Positions 6,997 to 13,987 of a stretch of DNA of 13,987 nucleotides are shown here, piece after piece. The first letter of the stretch is position 1, and every line of letters begins with the position of its first letter. Source of the stretch: an uncultured Synergistaceae bacterium (lineage in GTDB: Bacteria; Synergistota; Synergistia; Synergistales; Dethiosulfovibrionaceae); contig CABTYW010000050.1 of the NCBI GenBank assembly GCA_902489135.1, forward strand, positions 1-13,987, in the 5' to 3' direction. The position numbers were made by a program, and so were the translations under genes. Under the pieces are notes generated by a model, which did not search any database, was not told the DNA's origin, and saw nothing but the letters and a program-made list of their open reading frames with translations.

Positions 6997-7833
6997 TTAC
7001 GGCCGCCGCAGTGCGCCCACGTCTTCCTCCAAAGGGCGGACGGGGCAGACGCGGTTGACGGACATCACTGACGCAATTCCCACGCGCGAAGCCGTTTGAC
7101 GGTACTGTTCCGGGTTGCCCGAGGTGTTGAGCTCCACGCTCCCCTCGCCGTCGCGCAGCAGCCCATGCTCCGCCAGATAGTCCCTGACGTCCAGCGCCTG
7201 ACGGCGCGCCGGATCGATGAGCTCCAAGTCGGGGTAAAGCCCGGCGATGCGATCTCTCACCAGCGGATAGTGCGTGCAGGCCAGAATGAGCCGCTTCACC
7301 GCCGCCCGGCGAAGGATGTCGTCAACGGCGGTTCTGATCTCGTCGTCGATGTCTTCAGCCGAGGTTTTGCCCGCTTCGATGAGTGCCGACAGATGGGGAC
7401 ACGCGGCGGAGACCACTGTCATGCCGGGAGACAGTCTGCCGATGAGCCGCGGATAGGCCTGAGAACGCACCGTGGCCGGCGTGCCGATGAGCCCCACGGG
7501 AGAGGACTGCTCCGCGGCCGCCCTCGCGCCCGCTTCGATAATGCTGAACAGCGGAAAGTGAAACCGGCTTCGGCAACGGTCGATCACCGTGGAGATGGTA
7601 TTGCACGCCGCCGCCGCGGCTTTGACGCCGCGCTGCTCCATATAGGCGCAGATTTGGCGCGTCATGTGGAGAATGTCGTCGGCGCTGCGGCTGCCGTATG
7701 GCATATGGGCGGTATCGCCGAAATAAACGATCCTCTCGTGAGGGAGGACTCTCTGCATCTCCAGAACCACTGAAAACCCGCCCACGCCTGTATCGAATAC
7801 GCCGATGGGCCTATCGGCGACGGTGGGTGCCAT
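6997..7833 (-). CDS. murI: Glutamate racemase
   Basis: Cytosolic cofactor-independent enzyme that converts L-glutamate to the D-glutamate needed for the peptidoglycan stem peptide. The 278-residue product has the full set of family motifs: GVFDTGVGG (11-19; Thr15 where many homologues have Ser), VYFGDTAHMPYG (36-47), AACNT with catalytic Cys77, and ILACTHYPL with catalytic Cys186 and His188. Length is normal (about 260-290). The ATG at 7833 is preceded by GGAAGGA at suitable spacing. The gene stands alone between its own leader and terminator. A promoter about 120 bases upstream and a strong terminator hairpin inside that leader suggest that its transcription may be attenuated. An aspartate racemase is less likely, given the DTGVGG and CTHYPL motifs. 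Confidence 0.95.
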   Translation of the reverse strand: MAPTVADRPIGVFDTGVGGFSVVLEMQRVLPHERIVYFGDTAHMPYGSRSADDILHMTRQICAYMEQRGVKAAAAACNTISTVIDRCRSRFHFPLFSIIEAGARAAAEQSSPVGLIGTPATVRSQAYPRLIGRLSPGMTVVSAACPHLSALIEAGKTSAEDIDDEIRTAVDDILRRAAVKRLILACTHYPLVRDRIAGLYPDLELIDPARRQALDVRDYLAEHGLLRDGEGSVELNTSGNPEQYRQTASRVGIASVMSVNRVCPVRPLEEDVGALRRP

Positions 7834-7880
7834 GTGTTTCCTTCCCCCTTTCTTTCATAAGGTCTTCGCGCTTCATTTTT

Positions 7881-7922
7881 AAAAACCGCCTCCTGCGGGA
7901 CAGACGCGCCGCCCCGCAGGAG
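7881..7922 (-). terminator. Terminator-type hairpin in the murI leader (possible attenuator)
   Basis: A perfect 10-bp stem (7922-7913 CTCCTGCGGG with 7899-7890 CCCGCAGGAG, 13-base loop) is followed on the minus strand by GCGG and five T. It lies between the promoter at 7988-7960 and the murI ATG at 7833. A second, smaller hairpin (ATGTTT-loop-AAACAT, 7948-7931) precedes it. The position would let it stop transcripts before murI or end a short RNA of about 70 bases. Confidence 0.6.
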
Positions 7923-7959
7923 ACGACGTTATGTTTAATTTCAAACATTCGTCACCTTT

Positions 7960-7988
7960 ATTATACTCCGCCGAACTTTCTTTGTAAA
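7960..7988 (-). promoter_or_regulatory. Promoter upstream of murI leader
   Basis: The minus strand shows TTTACA (7988-7983), a 17-base spacer and TATAAT (7965-7960): 5 of 6 and 6 of 6 matches to the sigma-70 consensus. The expected start is near 7953, giving a leader of about 120 bases to murI. Confidence 0.7.
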
Positions 7989-8077
7989 AAAGAACATTGC
8001 ACCGCCGTGCCGTCGCATCCATGCGTTCATGGCCGCGTTTTTTCGCCGCCGGGGAGCTGAAAGTTTTTGTTCGAAGC
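7989..8077. other. Short spacer between pepF terminator and murI promoter
   Basis: No gene is seen. A small CCATG-CGTT-CATGG hairpin followed by CCGCGTTTTTT on the plus strand (about 8019-8043) is the only structure. No plus-strand gene precedes it, so its meaning is unclear. Confidence 0.4.
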
Positions 8078-8130
8078 AAAAAAAAGCGGAAAGATGCCTC
8101 ACCCGCGTGAGTTCATCTTCCCGCTTTTTT
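8078..8130 (-). terminator. Terminator of pepF, bidirectional in form
   Basis: A long hairpin: AGCGG-AAGATG pairs with CATCTT-CCGCT (one mismatch), and CTCAC-CCGC-GTGAG is nested inside. Runs of eight A (8078-8085) and six T (8125-8130) flank it, so it has a U-tract in either direction. It lies about 40 bases after the pepF stop. Confidence 0.8.
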
Positions 8131-8169
8131 GTTGCTTCATCCGTCACGGTCCGCGCCCGTGAAAAACGG

Positions 8170-10041
8170 CTATAAATCCATCAGCTCTTTCAGCTCTTCA
8201 AGTTTTCGGGCAAAGACCTTCAGCGCGCGGTCCACCGGTTGGGGTGTGCTCATGTCCACGCCGGCGCCCTTGAGCAGCGCAATGGGATCGGCGGAGCTTC
8301 CGCCGCGCAGCATGTTCAGATAGGCGTCGCGCTCGGCGACGCCGCCTTTCAGAATGCCGTCGACGATGGCCACGGCCGCCGAAAGGCTGGTGGCGTACTG
8401 ATAGACGTAAAAGGCCCTGTAAAAATGGGGAATGCGCGACCACTCCGACGGCAGATCGGCATTGGACGCCACCTCGTCGCCGTAGTAGCGCCGATAAAGC
8501 TCCGTCCACATGCGGTTCATGACCTCGGGCGTCAGCGGCTCCCCCCGCTCCGCCATGGCGTGGACGTCGCGCTCGAACTCGGCGAAGAGCGCCTGGCGGT
8601 AAATCGTCGTGCGAATCATTTCCAGCTGGTGGTTCAGCAGGAAAATCTTCTCGTCGCGGTCTTTGACGTGCTTCATCATGTACTCCGCCAGAAGCATTTC
8701 ATTGACCGTGCTGGCCACCTCGGCCACAAAGAGCGTGTAGTCGGCGTAGGCGAAGGGTTGCGTCGATTCCGACAGCCAGGTGTGCATGGAGTGCCCGCTC
8801 TCGTGAGCCAGCGTGGACACGTCGCTGAACGTTCCGCCGTAGTTGAGCAGCATATAGGGATGTACGCCGTAGCAGCCCATGGAATAGGCGCCGCTGGCCT
8901 TGCCCTTGTTTTCGTACACGTCGATCCAACGCCCGTCGTAGGCTTTTTTCAGCTGCGCTCCATAGGCCTCGCCCAAAGGCGCCACCGCCTCCAGCACCAG
9001 CTCTCTGGCGCGGTCGTAGCTGAAGGTGCGCTGAATTTCCTTCGTAAAGGGCGCGTAGAGGTCGTAGGGTTCCATGTGCTCCACGCCGAGAGCCTTTTTC
9101 TTCAGCGCCACATAGTCGTGCAGCGCCGGCAGATTGTCGTGAACGGCCTTGATCAGGCCGTCGTAGACCTCCACGGGCACCTCGCTGCCGAACAGCGACG
9201 CCTCCAGCGCCGAAGGGTAATGACGCAGCCGCGCGAAGGCAACGTCCTTTTTGACGCTGGCCGAATAGAGCGCCCCCAGCGTGTTGCGGAATTTTCCGAA
9301 GGTTCGATGAATGCCCTCGAAGGCCTCCTGCCGCACCCGCCTCACCGGCGAGACAATGTACCGGCCGTAGGATTCCTGCGTCAGCCGTTGTTTTTTGCCG
9401 TCGGCGTCGGTGATCTCGCCGAAGGTCATGTCGGCGTCGGTGAGCATGGAGAACCCATCGTCGGGAGCTCCCGCCAGCTCTCCCATGGCCGCAAGAACGG
9501 CCTCCTCGCCCGCGGGCAGAATGTGCCCCTTCTGCCGCAAAATGCGCTTCAGGGCCAGACGGTACACCTCAAGGCGCGGCTCTTCCTTCAAAAACTCGTC
9601 GAGGCGCTCCTGCCCCCCCGCCAAAACTTCGGGAGCGATGAAGGCCGTGCGCTCGCCGATTTTCACGTAGGTCTGCACCGCGCGGTCCGCCGAAGCCTTA
9701 GGACCTTCCGCCGCCGTGTCCTCGTGGCTTTTCATGCTTGCCCAGGCGTAGACCTTGGTCAGGATCTTTTGAATTCGTTTGTCGAGGTCAACGGTTTTCC
9801 ACAGCGACGCCGCGCTGTCCATGACGTGCCCCTTCATCTCCGCCAGCTCGGCGGAAAGGCTCAACGCGCTTTTGACGTCGGCCTCCCAGAGCGCCTGCGA
9901 GCGGTAAATGTCCTCAAGCTTCCACGTCGCCTCAAGAGGCACCTCGGAACGATTTTCGTACCGCGGCGCCGCATCGCCCGCGCCGCCCAGCGCCCACAAA
10001 ACAAGAACAGACATCACCGCAACACCCTTTCCTCTTTTCAT
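8170..10041 (-). CDS. pepF: Oligoendopeptidase F family zinc peptidase (M3B) with signal peptide
   Basis: Metallopeptidase that cuts medium-length peptides at internal bonds. The 623-residue product carries the zinc motif HESGH (413-417, within LAHESGHSMHTW) and the third ligand Glu441 (FVAEVASTVNE). A C-terminal YVYQYATSLSAA segment is typical of M3 enzymes. The N-terminal PepF domain, including a YAWASMKSHEDT stretch (98-109), is present and the length is normal. I chose ATG 10041 because AGGTGA lies 5 bases upstream; an ATG six codons earlier would overlap this site. Residues 1-25 look like a signal peptide: MKRGKG followed by a hydrophobic core ending near GDAA. Classical PepF is cytosolic, so an exported form is the notable point. 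It is flanked by its own promoter and terminator and appears monocistronic. Confidence 0.93.
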   Translation of the reverse strand: MKRGKGVAVMSVLVLWALGGAGDAAPRYENRSEVPLEATWKLEDIYRSQALWEADVKSALSLSAELAEMKGHVMDSAASLWKTVDLDKRIQKILTKVYAWASMKSHEDTAAEGPKASADRAVQTYVKIGERTAFIAPEVLAGGQERLDEFLKEEPRLEVYRLALKRILRQKGHILPAGEEAVLAAMGELAGAPDDGFSMLTDADMTFGEITDADGKKQRLTQESYGRYIVSPVRRVRQEAFEGIHRTFGKFRNTLGALYSASVKKDVAFARLRHYPSALEASLFGSEVPVEVYDGLIKAVHDNLPALHDYVALKKKALGVEHMEPYDLYAPFTKEIQRTFSYDRARELVLEAVAPLGEAYGAQLKKAYDGRWIDVYENKGKASGAYSMGCYGVHPYMLLNYGGTFSDVSTLAHESGHSMHTWLSESTQPFAYADYTLFVAEVASTVNEMLLAEYMMKHVKDRDEKIFLLNHQLEMIRTTIYRQALFAEFERDVHAMAERGEPLTPEVMNRMWTELYRRYYGDEVASNADLPSEWSRIPHFYRAFYVYQYATSLSAAVAIVDGILKGGVAERDAYLNMLRGGSSADPIALLKGAGVDMSTPQPVDRALKVFARKLEELKELMDL

Positions 10042-10092
10042 GAAGTCACCTGCTTTCATGCCGCCGCCGAAGGCGCGGCTTCACTCCGCTCC

Positions 10093-10098
10093 ATTATA
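10093..10098 (-). promoter_or_regulatory. Putative -10 box of pepF
   Basis: A perfect TATAAT on the minus strand, preceded by GGGG, lies 51 bases before the chosen ATG. No convincing -35 is present at 16-18 bases, so the call rests on the -10 box and its position. Confidence 0.45.
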
Positions 10099-10918
10099 CC
10101 CCACGAAACGGGGCGCGCACAGACGCCCCCGCGAAAAAGCGCAAGGCCGCGACGGCGGTCTTGAACGCTCACGGAGTCGGAAAACCACTCAACAAAAAGA
10201 ACTCTTCAATAAGCGACCATCCTTTCATCCTTCGTTAAAAACCTTGAAATACAGAAAAGAGCCCATTCTCACACGCACCCCAAAAAGACCGCCGGCTCCC
10301 CCTCTTTTCCTCAAGGGCTTCTCTCATTGAGCCGGAGAAGCCGATGAAGTCCTGAACCCCGTGCGCTCATGCAAAAGATCGTTCAAGAGCTCGGAGCCCC
10401 CGGATACACCGCCGAATATTGAACGGTTGAACCGCGAGAGTTCGATAGAAGCCCGGGCCGACTTTCGGACACAAAACGACGCGCCCCTTTGTCATCATCA
10501 ATGAAAGGACCGTTATTGCCTACTTCATCTCGACACCCCCGCCTGTTGCTCCGACAGCCATCCCCTCCAACCGGCGGCGCCGCCGTCGGCGTCATTTCAC
10601 AAAGACACCCCATCAGGACAGCAGGAAGCCAGGGGCATGCTCTCCGGATTTCACTTTTTATCAGCCGGCGGCATAGCCCGTCAGGTGAGCAGCCATGACT
10701 TTCTCAAGGTCGCATTAGAGACCGCGGGGGGGGGGGGAACCGGACCGCCGGGCCATTGATCGGCGGTCGGCCGACCATGCCGTGAAATACAACCTCCGCC
10801 CGGGCATCCCATGACCGCGGCGGCCTTCCCCAAAACTCCGCCTTTCTGCCGAGCTTTTATTATGGACGTTCTCGCGTCGGTGGAAGCCCGGGCTCCACCG
10901 GTGCAAAGAGAGGAATAC
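10099..10918. other. Long gene-poor stretch between pepF and the TetR gene
   Basis: I cannot support an intact gene in these roughly 800 bases. Between 10369 and about 10540, short protein-like segments appear in successive plus-strand frames (ATG at 10369 to TGA at 10420, then NIERLNRESSIEARADF, then RPFVIINERTVIAYFIS). The minus strand has one open frame over the same bases, so a decayed gene is possible but its strand is undecided. A run of twelve G (10726-10737) is followed by an 8-bp stem (10743-10750 with 10761-10768) and a 12-base palindrome GGTCGGCCGACC (10765-10776). Further hairpins lie at 10316-10342 and 10878-10900. Confidence 0.45.
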
Positions 10919-10956
10919 AAAAGATGGGGGCGAAGGCTTTTTTGCCTTCGCCCCCA
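10919..10956 (-). terminator. Strong hairpin, probable minus-strand terminator
   Basis: A perfect 13-bp stem (10925-10937 TGGGGGCGAAGGC with 10944-10956) encloses a 6-base loop. On the minus strand it is followed by TCTTTTGTATT. It lies 300 bases after the TetR gene stop and is the first terminator-like structure downstream of it. There is no T-tract on the plus side. Confidence 0.45.
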
Positions 10957-11255
10957 AGAGCGCGCCACACCTGTGAAGAGTTATCATGTTTCCGCCATCT
11001 GCATGTGAACGGCCTACGCGGCACCGTCGGCGCCCATGCCGCGCAAAGGCACGGGGCTTTCGCCGCTTATATGCAGACGGCAGCGAAAACGCCGCGCCAG
11101 AGCTGCGAGGAAGTACGCATTTCCCTCGATGCCGTTGTTGTTCTTATGGACGCCGCTGGAAACGCGGCAGGATTTCTCGACGGCCGCGAAAGCACGCAAA
11201 AATCGCCCCACGGTACGCACGGCGCGGATTTCGCGCCCCCCCCCTCCCCGCGGCG
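10957..11255. other. Gene-free stretch downstream of the TetR gene
   Basis: Open frames here are extensions or shadows of the TetR gene's other frames. Just after the TetR stop, on the minus strand, are GGGG, A and a run of nine G (11244-11236). A GGCGCG-GATTT-CGCGCC hairpin follows (11221-11237). I see nothing else. Confidence 0.45.
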
Positions 11256-11774
11256 TCAGCGCGCCGGAGCCCGGGAAGAGAGGATGCGTTTCAGCAGCGC
11301 GCAGCACCGCAGAAACCGCGCGCCCGACGGCGGCGTGAGCCCCTCTTCCAGCCACTCCAAAAAGAAGCCGCGCATGCCCCACTGACACAGAGAAAGCAGC
11401 ATTTCCTGATCGTCGCGAAGGGCGCTGACTCTGCCCGCCCACGGCGACAGCGCGCGACAGAGCAGAGAGCGCATCCACAGGTTCAGCTCGCCGATGAACT
11501 CGTCGCGCGGCAAAGAGCGATAGATGTTGAGCAGAGCCGCGCGGTGCTTCTGCAAACCGTCCAACAGCGCCTCGGGAGCGGAACAGTCCAGATCTTCAAG
11601 CCAGCTCTGCACCGAGGCGCGCATTAAATCGCGCATGTTTCTGAAGTGATAATAGAAGGTATTGCGGTTGACGCCGCAGCACGCAATCACGTTTTTTACC
11701 GTAATTTTGTCGAAATGGCGCTCCTCCTGCAAAGACCAGAAAGAGCGTTGAAGCTCTTTTTTCGTGAAGTTCAT
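11256..11774 (-). CDS. TetR/AcrR-family transcriptional regulator
   Basis: A 172-residue cytosolic DNA-binding regulator. The N-terminal domain has the TetR helix-turn-helix at about 24-50 (ITVKNVIACCGVNRNTFYYHF, with the NRNTFYYHF recognition helix and the aromatic YYHF typical of the family). The C-terminal half is helical and would bind an unknown ligand; such domains are not conserved enough to name it. The family's usual length is 170-220, so it looks complete. I chose ATG 11774 because AGGGAGG lies 5 bases upstream; an in-frame GTG five codons earlier would lie in front of this site. It lies downstream of the SLH porin gene on the same strand, but a strong terminator separates them. It has no divergent partner, so its target is not evident. 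Confidence 0.87.
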   Translation of the reverse strand: MNFTKKELQRSFWSLQEERHFDKITVKNVIACCGVNRNTFYYHFRNMRDLMRASVQSWLEDLDCSAPEALLDGLQKHRAALLNIYRSLPRDEFIGELNLWMRSLLCRALSPWAGRVSALRDDQEMLLSLCQWGMRGFFLEWLEEGLTPPSGARFLRCCALLKRILSSRAPAR

Positions 11775-11855
11775 GGCCGCCTCCCTCACTGAACCGCAGC
11801 GAGTGCCCTTACACAGGGACTTCTCAACCGAAAAACGCGCCCGCGGCGAAGTTCT

Positions 11856-11888
11856 AAAAAAAGCGGAGCTGCCAAGGCAGCTCCGCTT
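11856..11888 (-). terminator. Intrinsic terminator of the SLH porin gene
   Basis: A perfect 13-bp stem (11888-11876 AAGCGGAGCTGCC with 11873-11861 GGCAGCTCCGCTT, 2-base loop) is followed on the minus strand by a run of seven T (11862-11856), the first two of which are shared with the end of the stem. It starts about 18 bases after the stop codon. Confidence 0.87.
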
Positions 11889-11905
11889 GAGATGCAGAGA
11901 CGTGT

Positions 11906-13297
11906 TTAGAAGGTGAGGTAGGTGCGGAAGCGGATCTGGTTATTGTCGTAATCGACAACCTTTCCTGTCGTGTCGAAACGTCCGTCGTAGTCAGCATAGG
12001 CCAGCTCGAAGGACAGGTTGGGGCTGTACTGATAGCCAACGCCCACGGCCCACTCCTTGGCATCCTTATTAGCATCGTACTTGGTATAGCGTTCGAAGGA
12101 ACTCCACTTGTCATTCCATTTCTGCTCAGCCTTGACGAACAGGACATCCACGTCATCTTTCAGAGCCTGTCCCTTGAATTTATTGGGCCACACTTCATCG
12201 TCCCAAGCCCAGGGGTTGTTCACAAGCACATATCCCTTATCGAGCTTGGCATATTCAACCCACAGAGAAGTGAACTTGAGCACGTCCTGATCGACGTTAA
12301 GAGCGACTCTCCACGCTTTGGGATCATCAATCTCAGGAGCCTTGACGTCAAGGTCTTCCATATAGTAGGCGCCGCGTAGCTCAAGACCGTCCATGAACTT
12401 AAAGCCCAGACTTGCCCAGTAAGCGTTGCCATTGACGTCGCCTACGTTGTTCCACAGGCCGTTAATGCTCAGCCACAGCTTCTCGTTGAAGTCAAAGTGC
12501 AGGCGGGCGCCGTAGTACTCGTCGCTGGCGTTGGGAGTATAAACGTCACCCTTTCTATTGGACGCGGCAAAGCCTTCCACGGTGAACATGCCGCTGCTGT
12601 ATTTCAAGTCCACGCCGCGGTAGTGGGCATCCTGAAACATGGAACTGTTGTCGTTCCAACCGTCTTCATCATCCCAATCGATGTAGAACTGACCAATTCG
12701 AGCCGTCAGGCCTTCCATGCCGAAGAAATCGCGGGCGGTGACCCAGGCACGGTCGAACTGACCACCGTTGTAACGGGCGTCGAAGCTGACGCCGTCGCTC
12801 ATATCTTTGTGCAGGAACAGACGGAAACGGTTCAAATCAAAACCATCGTCATCGGTATCACCGCCAGGAGCCGGTTTATCTTCGTCCCAGGCGTTGTAAT
12901 CCATACGGAACTGGCCGCTGAGCTGCCAGCCGTTCAAGCCCTTCTCAAGGGCAGTCAGGCGGGAATCGAATCCGTCGACTTTCACGCCGAGAGCGTCGAG
13001 CTCGGGCTGGAACTCCACCACCAGAGCCTTGAGCTTCTCGAGGTCGGCGCCGGTCAGGCCGGCGTTCATCATGCGGGCCACCATGGTGGCGATCTCGTAG
13101 CGGGTCATGGCGCGGTTGCCCTTGAAGGTGCCGTTGGGATACCCCTCGAGAATTCCCTTGGAAGCCAGTTCTTCCACGGCGTCATAGGCCCAGTGGTTCA
13201 TGGGCACGTCGCTGAAGGGGTTGGCGGCGAAGGCGGGGGCGGCTACGGCCACGAGGGACGCGGCGGCCACAACGGCGAGCATTTTCTTCATACTCAT
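11906..13297 (-). CDS. SLH-domain outer-membrane porin
   Basis: A 463-residue outer-membrane protein. It has a signal peptide (about 1-25, ending APAFA|AN) and one SLH domain (26-80: NPFSDVPMNHWAYDAVEEL, GILEGYPNGTFKGNRAMTRYE). A helical linker rich in Leu, Asp and Glu (82-122, probable coiled coil) follows, and then a beta-barrel of alternating aromatic and polar strands. The last residue is Phe (NQIRFRTYLTF), the usual signal for outer-membrane barrel insertion. This architecture matches OmpM/SlpA-like porins, in which the SLH domain grips peptidoglycan-linked polymer and tethers the outer membrane. I chose ATG 13297 because GGAGGAG lies 7 bases upstream; the ATG two codons later would be too far. 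Strong ribosome site and terminator suggest high expression. Several Asp-rich loops (GDTDDDGFD, DWDDEDGWND) may bind cations. Confidence 0.92.
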   Translation of the reverse strand: MSMKKMLAVVAAASLVAVAAPAFAANPFSDVPMNHWAYDAVEELASKGILEGYPNGTFKGNRAMTRYEIATMVARMMNAGLTGADLEKLKALVVEFQPELDALGVKVDGFDSRLTALEKGLNGWQLSGQFRMDYNAWDEDKPAPGGDTDDDGFDLNRFRLFLHKDMSDGVSFDARYNGGQFDRAWVTARDFFGMEGLTARIGQFYIDWDDEDGWNDNSSMFQDAHYRGVDLKYSSGMFTVEGFAASNRKGDVYTPNASDEYYGARLHFDFNEKLWLSINGLWNNVGDVNGNAYWASLGFKFMDGLELRGAYYMEDLDVKAPEIDDPKAWRVALNVDQDVLKFTSLWVEYAKLDKGYVLVNNPWAWDDEVWPNKFKGQALKDDVDVLFVKAEQKWNDKWSSFERYTKYDANKDAKEWAVGVGYQYSPNLSFELAYADYDGRFDTTGKVVDYDNNQIRFRTYLTF

Positions 13298-13987
13298 TTC
13301 AAAACTCCTCCTCAAAAAACGGAACATTATGGTTCGGCGCCCAGGGCGCCGTTTCCCGGCTGTCTGCCGAAGAACCGTTCCGACTCAACTGTTCCGCTTT
13401 CGGGGAGTTTCCACGTTTCCTCGCCCGTGTCGCAGTCTTTTGTCGCTTCAATCCGTCGGTTTTCAGCCGCGAAGGGGTGCTGTATGGTTCAGGAGAGCGG
13501 GCTCTCCCTGCAGCGCGAAGTTTTCGGCGCACTTCGGCGGGCGGTTGAAGCGGCTTTCGGGCCGCCCCGGCCCGCACATTCCGTGCGATTACCGACATTA
13601 TTGAAGAAAGGCCGCTGAGGGGCAATGGACAACGAAAGGACGTTTACTCAAAATTCGTACATCAATGATATAAATGACTGCTTAACAACTTAAAGAATTT
13701 TATCCGATGGCGTAAATACCGGCGGGTTCCATGCAAAAAAGCGCGGTTCGAAGTTTCTGAGAACTGACGGCACCCCGTCGGCGGTTGTGCAGCGCCGTCA
13801 CGGGCGGCGCGCCGCCGGGGGAACTGCGGAAAATTTCCGCCCGTCGCCGGCGGGCGTACACGGCGCCCCGCCTTCCGCAGGCTTCGCTCCGGGTGAAGCG
13901 CCGGGAAGCGAGGCAACCCCTGTCGCCGTCGAGAAACTGCATGTCCCCGTTCTGCGCCCGCGATGTTGTCACGGTGCCTCCGGCAGG
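13298..13987. other. Upstream region of the SLH porin gene to the window edge, no confident gene
   Basis: About 690 bases without a supported gene. Positions 13640-13700 are AT-rich and contain TATCAT on the minus strand, a possible distal promoter, which would imply a long leader. A CATAAT lies close to the porin start (13331-13326) but has no -35. A GGAGAGC-GG-GCTCTCC hairpin lies at 13492-13507. Beyond 13692 one plus-strand frame and one minus-strand frame both stay open to the edge. Neither has a recognisable product, so a gene entering from the right cannot be excluded. Confidence 0.45.

Noticed and set aside
8239..10164. Plus-strand open frame of 641 codons
   Set aside because: It is the antisense shadow of pepF, with composition typical of antisense GC-rich DNA (many His, Arg, Val, Gly) and no recognisable domain.
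10178..10333. Short minus-strand ORFs (about 19-30 codons) upstream of pepF
   Set aside because: They overlap in different frames without a convincing ribosome site and are separated from pepF by its own -10 box.
12497..13618. Plus-strand open frame of 373 codons over the porin gene
   Set aside because: Antisense of the SLH porin; the minus strand shows a complete signal peptide, SLH domain and terminal Phe.
13625..13693. 22-codon plus-strand ORF starting ATGGACAACGAAAGG
   Set aside because: Composition is protein-like and GAGGGG precedes it, but spacing is too short and there is no other support.
13741..13760. GGTTCGAA resembling a tRNA T-arm
   Set aside because: No acceptor, D-arm or anticodon arm can be built around it on either strand.
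13692..13987. Open frames on both strands running to the right edge
   Set aside because: Neither has a start with a good ribosome site or a recognisable product, and the GC-rich sequence leaves frames open by chance; a gene entering from outside remains possible but unsupported.
1..13987. CRISPR array, insertion sequence or prophage
   Set aside because: No regularly spaced repeats, no transposase or integrase motifs and no phage structural genes were seen in any reading frame.

Overview
The window most likely comes from an anaerobic, GC-rich, diderm bacterium of the phylum Synergistota (Synergistetes; a Pyramidobacter- or Jonquetella-like organism would fit). This is an inference from three things. 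One is an SLH-domain outer-membrane porin with a C-terminal phenylalanine. Another is a TAXI-type TRAP transporter with a fused DctQM permease. The third is a set of peptidases suited to amino-acid and peptide fermentation. No rRNA gene or other marker is present to fix the genus.

Layout. A partial peptidase T gene (plus strand) enters from the left edge and ends at 721. It is followed by an unusual spacer-free 62-bp perfect palindrome that runs into a terminator hairpin. Every other confident gene is on the minus strand. Read in transcription order from the right, these are: an SLH porin (13297-11906), a TetR-family regulator (11774-11256), a roughly 1.2-kb stretch with no confident gene, a signal-peptide-bearing oligoendopeptidase F (10041-8170), glutamate racemase murI (7833-6997) behind a structured leader, a second gene-poor stretch with a possible small ORF, an exported M14-like zinc carboxypeptidase/deacylase (6153-5065), and a TRAP operon (4593-1017). 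The TRAP operon order is TAXI solute-binding protein, DUF1850 protein, fused 4TM/12TM permease.

How the genes fit together. The TRAP operon is a complete sodium- or proton-driven organic-acid or amino-acid uptake system. Its strong promoter lies ahead of the binding-protein gene, a hairpin follows that gene, and a terminator closes the operon. PepT, the secreted PepF and the M14-like enzyme would supply amino acids from peptides or acylated amino acids, which matches an asaccharolytic lifestyle. MurI makes D-glutamate for peptidoglycan, and the SLH porin probably tethers the outer membrane to that peptidoglycan. Most genes are single transcription units with their own TATAAT-type promoter and intrinsic terminator. 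Only the TRAP genes form a clear operon.

I did not find a convincing new multi-gene system, CRISPR array, tRNA/rRNA gene, insertion sequence or prophage. The features most worth following up are non-coding: the 62-bp palindrome at 729-790, the promoter-plus-hairpin-plus-terminator leader upstream of murI, the repeat structure at 4841-4924, and the structured G12-containing gap at 10.7-10.96 kb.
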